A stretch of 34,116 nt of DNA. It comes from Aestuariirhabdus sp. (lineage in GTDB: Bacteria > Pseudomonadota > Gammaproteobacteria > Pseudomonadales > Aestuariirhabdaceae). Position numbers and translations under genes: made by a program. Position 1 is the first letter of the stretch; every line of letters begins with the position of its first letter. The notes under the pieces were generated by a model, which made no database searches, had not been told where the DNA came from, and was given only the letters and a program-made list of their open reading frames with translations. Location: contig JAUXFT010000016.1 in assembly GCA_030622755.1 (NCBI GenBank), positions 1 through 34,116 on the forward strand, given 5' to 3'. Below are positions 32,235-34,116 of this stretch, in pieces.

Positions 32235-32274
32235 CGCGCTCCTTTCAGTAACCTTCTGACCTGCCGACGCCAAC

Positions 32275-34116
32275 ATGACGCAAAAATCTCGCAACATTCT
32301 CGTTACCAGCGCTCTCCCCTATGCCAATGGCCCCCTACACATGGGACATCTGGTGGAATACATACAGACCGATATCTGGGTGCGCTTTCAAAAACAGCGA
32401 GGCAACAAGTGTACCTTTGTATGCGCCGACGATGCACACGGTACAGCCATCAGCCTACACGCTGAAAAAATGGGTATCACCCCTGAGGAATCTGTAAGCC
32501 TGATCAATGCAGAACGCAATCGGGATTTCGGTGAATTTCTTGTGGAATTTGATAATTACCACTCTACTCATTCCGAGGAAAATCGCGCGCTTTCCGAGTC
32601 TATTTATCTGAAACTGAGAGAAAACGGCCATATTGCCACACGAACCATCAGCCAGGCATTTGATCCAGAAAAGCAGATGTTTCTCGCCGATCGATATATT
32701 AAAGGCGAGTGTCCGCGATGCAAAGCCCCCGGCCAATACGGTGATAACTGCGAAGTTTGTGGCGCTACCTACTCGCCCACTGAATTAAAAAATGCCGTAT
32801 CAGCACTTTCAGGTGCACAGCCGATTGAAAAAGATTCCGAACATTTTTTCTTCAAGCTAACTGATTTCCAGGAGTTTCTCAAAACATGGACTCGCAGTGG
32901 AACATTGCAAGACGAAATTGCCAACAAACTGGCCGAATGGCTCGATAGCGGCTTGCAAGACTGGGACATATCTCGCGATGCGCCCTATTTTGGCTTCGAA
33001 ATCCCTGATGCGCCTGGTAAATATTTCTACGTCTGGCTAGACGCTCCTATCGGCTATATGGCCAGCTTCAAAAATCTCTGTGAACGCCGAGACGATTTGG
33101 ACTTCGAAGAGTATTGGAAGGCCGACAGTAATGCCGAAGTGTACCATTTCATCGGAAAGGACATTGTTAACTTTCACTGTTTGTTCTGGCCAGCAATGTT
33201 AACAGGTGCAGGATATCGCACCCCGACCAAAGTGTGCGCACATGGTTTCCTGACGGTTAACAATGAAAAAATGTCCAAATCACGTGGCACTTTCATCACC
33301 GCACGCACTTATCTGGATCATCTTAACCCTGAATATCTGCGTTACTATTTTGCCAGTAAGCTCAGCAGCCGAATCGATGATCTCGATCTGAATCTTGAAG
33401 ACTTTTCCCAAAAAGTGAATTCAGATCTCGTCGGCAAGGTGGTTAATATTGCCAGTCGTTGTGCAGGCTTCATCAAAAAATCTGGCGGCCAACTCGCCAG
33501 CAGCGATGGTGAAAACACCCTGACTTCTGAGTTCATGAGCGCAGCTGAGCAGATAGCCGAAAGCTATGAACAACGTGAATATTCACGGGCGATCCGAGAA
33601 ATCATGGCACTTGCCGACAAAGCCAATGCCTACATAGCAGAAAAAGAACCCTGGGCACTGGCCAAACAGGAAGGCACAGAGCAACAGGTCAACGAAATCT
33701 GTTCAGTCGGTATCAATCTATTCCGCCTACTGATGATTTACCTGAAACCGGTGCTTCCAGTCCTGACTGAAAAAGCGGAATCGTTCCTTAACGTTGAACC
33801 ACTACAATGGAGTGATACCAACAGCTTACTGGTGGCAGGACACCCTATTAATAAATTCAAGCCTCTTCTTACCCGTGTTGAGAGCGATAAAGTTGAGGCT
33901 ATGGTTGAAGCGTCGAAGGAGTTGCTTGCCGAACTGGCCACTCCAGCCGCTGTAAACTCTGAGCTTGGCCGAGACCCCATCTCAGACGAGATAGAATTCC
34001 CCGACTTTGCCAAGGTTGACCTGCGTATCGTGCGTATAGCAAAAGCACAGCACGTGGAAGGTGCCAATAAGCTTTTGCAGTTAACCCTGGATCTCGGCGG
34101 GGAAACCCGAAATGTA
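32275..34116 (+). CDS. metG: methionyl-tRNA synthetase (partial, runs off right edge)
   Basis: MetG charges tRNA-Met with methionine. From ATG 32275 the frame is open for exactly 614 codons to the window end. The start [17 protein letters not shown] holds the HIGH-type motif (HMGH). Zinc cysteines are seen in [22 protein letters not shown], and the KMSKS loop is in [12 protein letters not shown]. The last visible stretch, [20 protein letters not shown], is the start of the C-terminal EMAPII-like tRNA-binding and dimer domain. This is therefore the long form with the appended domain, cut by the edge. It is divergent from the DnaT-like gene and has its own TATAAT box. Confidence 0.96.
   Translation, partial: MTQKSRNILVTSALPYANGPLHMGHLVEYIQTDIWVRFQKQRGNKCTFVCADDAHGTAISLHAEKMGITPEESVSLINAERNRDFGEFLVEFDNYHSTHSEENRALSESIYLKLRENGHIATRTISQAFDPEKQMFLADRYIKGECPRCKAPGQYGDNCEVCGATYSPTELKNAVSALSGAQPIEKDSEHFFFKLTDFQEFLKTWTRSGTLQDEIANKLAEWLDSGLQDWDISRDAPYFGFEIPDAPGKYFYVWLDAPIGYMASFKNLCERRDDLDFEEYWKADSNAEVYHFIGKDIVNFHCLFWPAMLTGAGYRTPTKVCAHGFLTVNNEKMSKSRGTFITARTYLDHLNPEYLRYYFASKLSSRIDDLDLNLEDFSQKVNSDLVGKVVNIASRCAGFIKKSGGQLASSDGENTLTSEFMSAAEQIAESYEQREYSRAIREIMALADKANAYIAEKEPWALAKQEGTEQQVNEICSVGINLFRLLMIYLKPVLPVLTEKAESFLNVEPLQWSDTNSLLVAGHPINKFKPLLTRVESDKVEAMVEASKELLAELATPAAVNSELGRDPISDEIEFPDFAKVDLRIVRIAKAQHVEGANKLLQLTLDLGGETRNV

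Overview
This window is a 34 kb piece of a gammaproteobacterial chromosome. I place it near the Pseudomonadales/Cellvibrionales, by inference from gene order and protein types. The leftward core cluster rpsB-tsf-pyrH-frr-uppS-cdsA-dxr-rseP-bamA-skp-lpxD-fabZ-lpxA-lpxB-rnhB-(dnaE) is the classic gammaproteobacterial order. The divergent map-glnD-dapC-yffB-dapD run, the long DapD and the divergent apbC/metG pair all resemble pseudomonads.

Layout. Positions 1-715 hold the start of dnaE (minus strand, cut by the window edge). Positions 866-1702 hold an opposite-strand periplasmic solute-binding gene wedged between rnhB and dnaE, which are normally adjacent. Positions 1790-16529 (minus) carry translation factors (S2, EF-Ts, RRF), UMP kinase and envelope biogenesis genes: undecaprenyl and CDP-DAG synthesis, DXP reductoisomerase, RseP, BamA, Skp, lipid A synthesis and FabZ. 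Hairpins lie between rpsB and tsf, after frr, and between skp and lpxD. rpsB has a structured leader of about 145 nt. Positions 16870-23120 (plus) carry map, glnD and three genes of the DapC/YffB/DapD block (lysine/peptidoglycan precursors). Positions 23153-24595 hold a lone GT4 glycosyltransferase with a coiled-coil tail.

Positions 24758-28950 form an anaerobic-growth module. It holds nrdG, a 52-residue free-standing glycyl-radical domain, and nrdD ending after its zinc site. The nrdD promoter carries two NrdR-like boxes exactly 31 bp apart and an FNR/ANR-type box. A two-CBS-domain protein follows, with two FNR-type boxes 32 bp apart upstream. The class III ribonucleotide reductase appears split: the radical glycine lies in its own small gene, in the same frame as nrdD behind one amber codon, with its own ribosome binding site.

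Positions 28948-30691 carry a YqaA-like membrane protein and ApbC/Mrp. Positions 30741-31869 carry two overlapping replication genes: a DnaT-like domain protein and a protein resembling the phage lambda P helicase-loader family. They sit behind a 19-bp tandem repeat, with no other phage genes nearby. metG (plus, cut by the right edge) closes the window. The two points most worth a second look are the split anaerobic reductase and the chromosomal DnaT/lambda-P-like pair. I saw no tRNA, rRNA, CRISPR array or insertion sequence.
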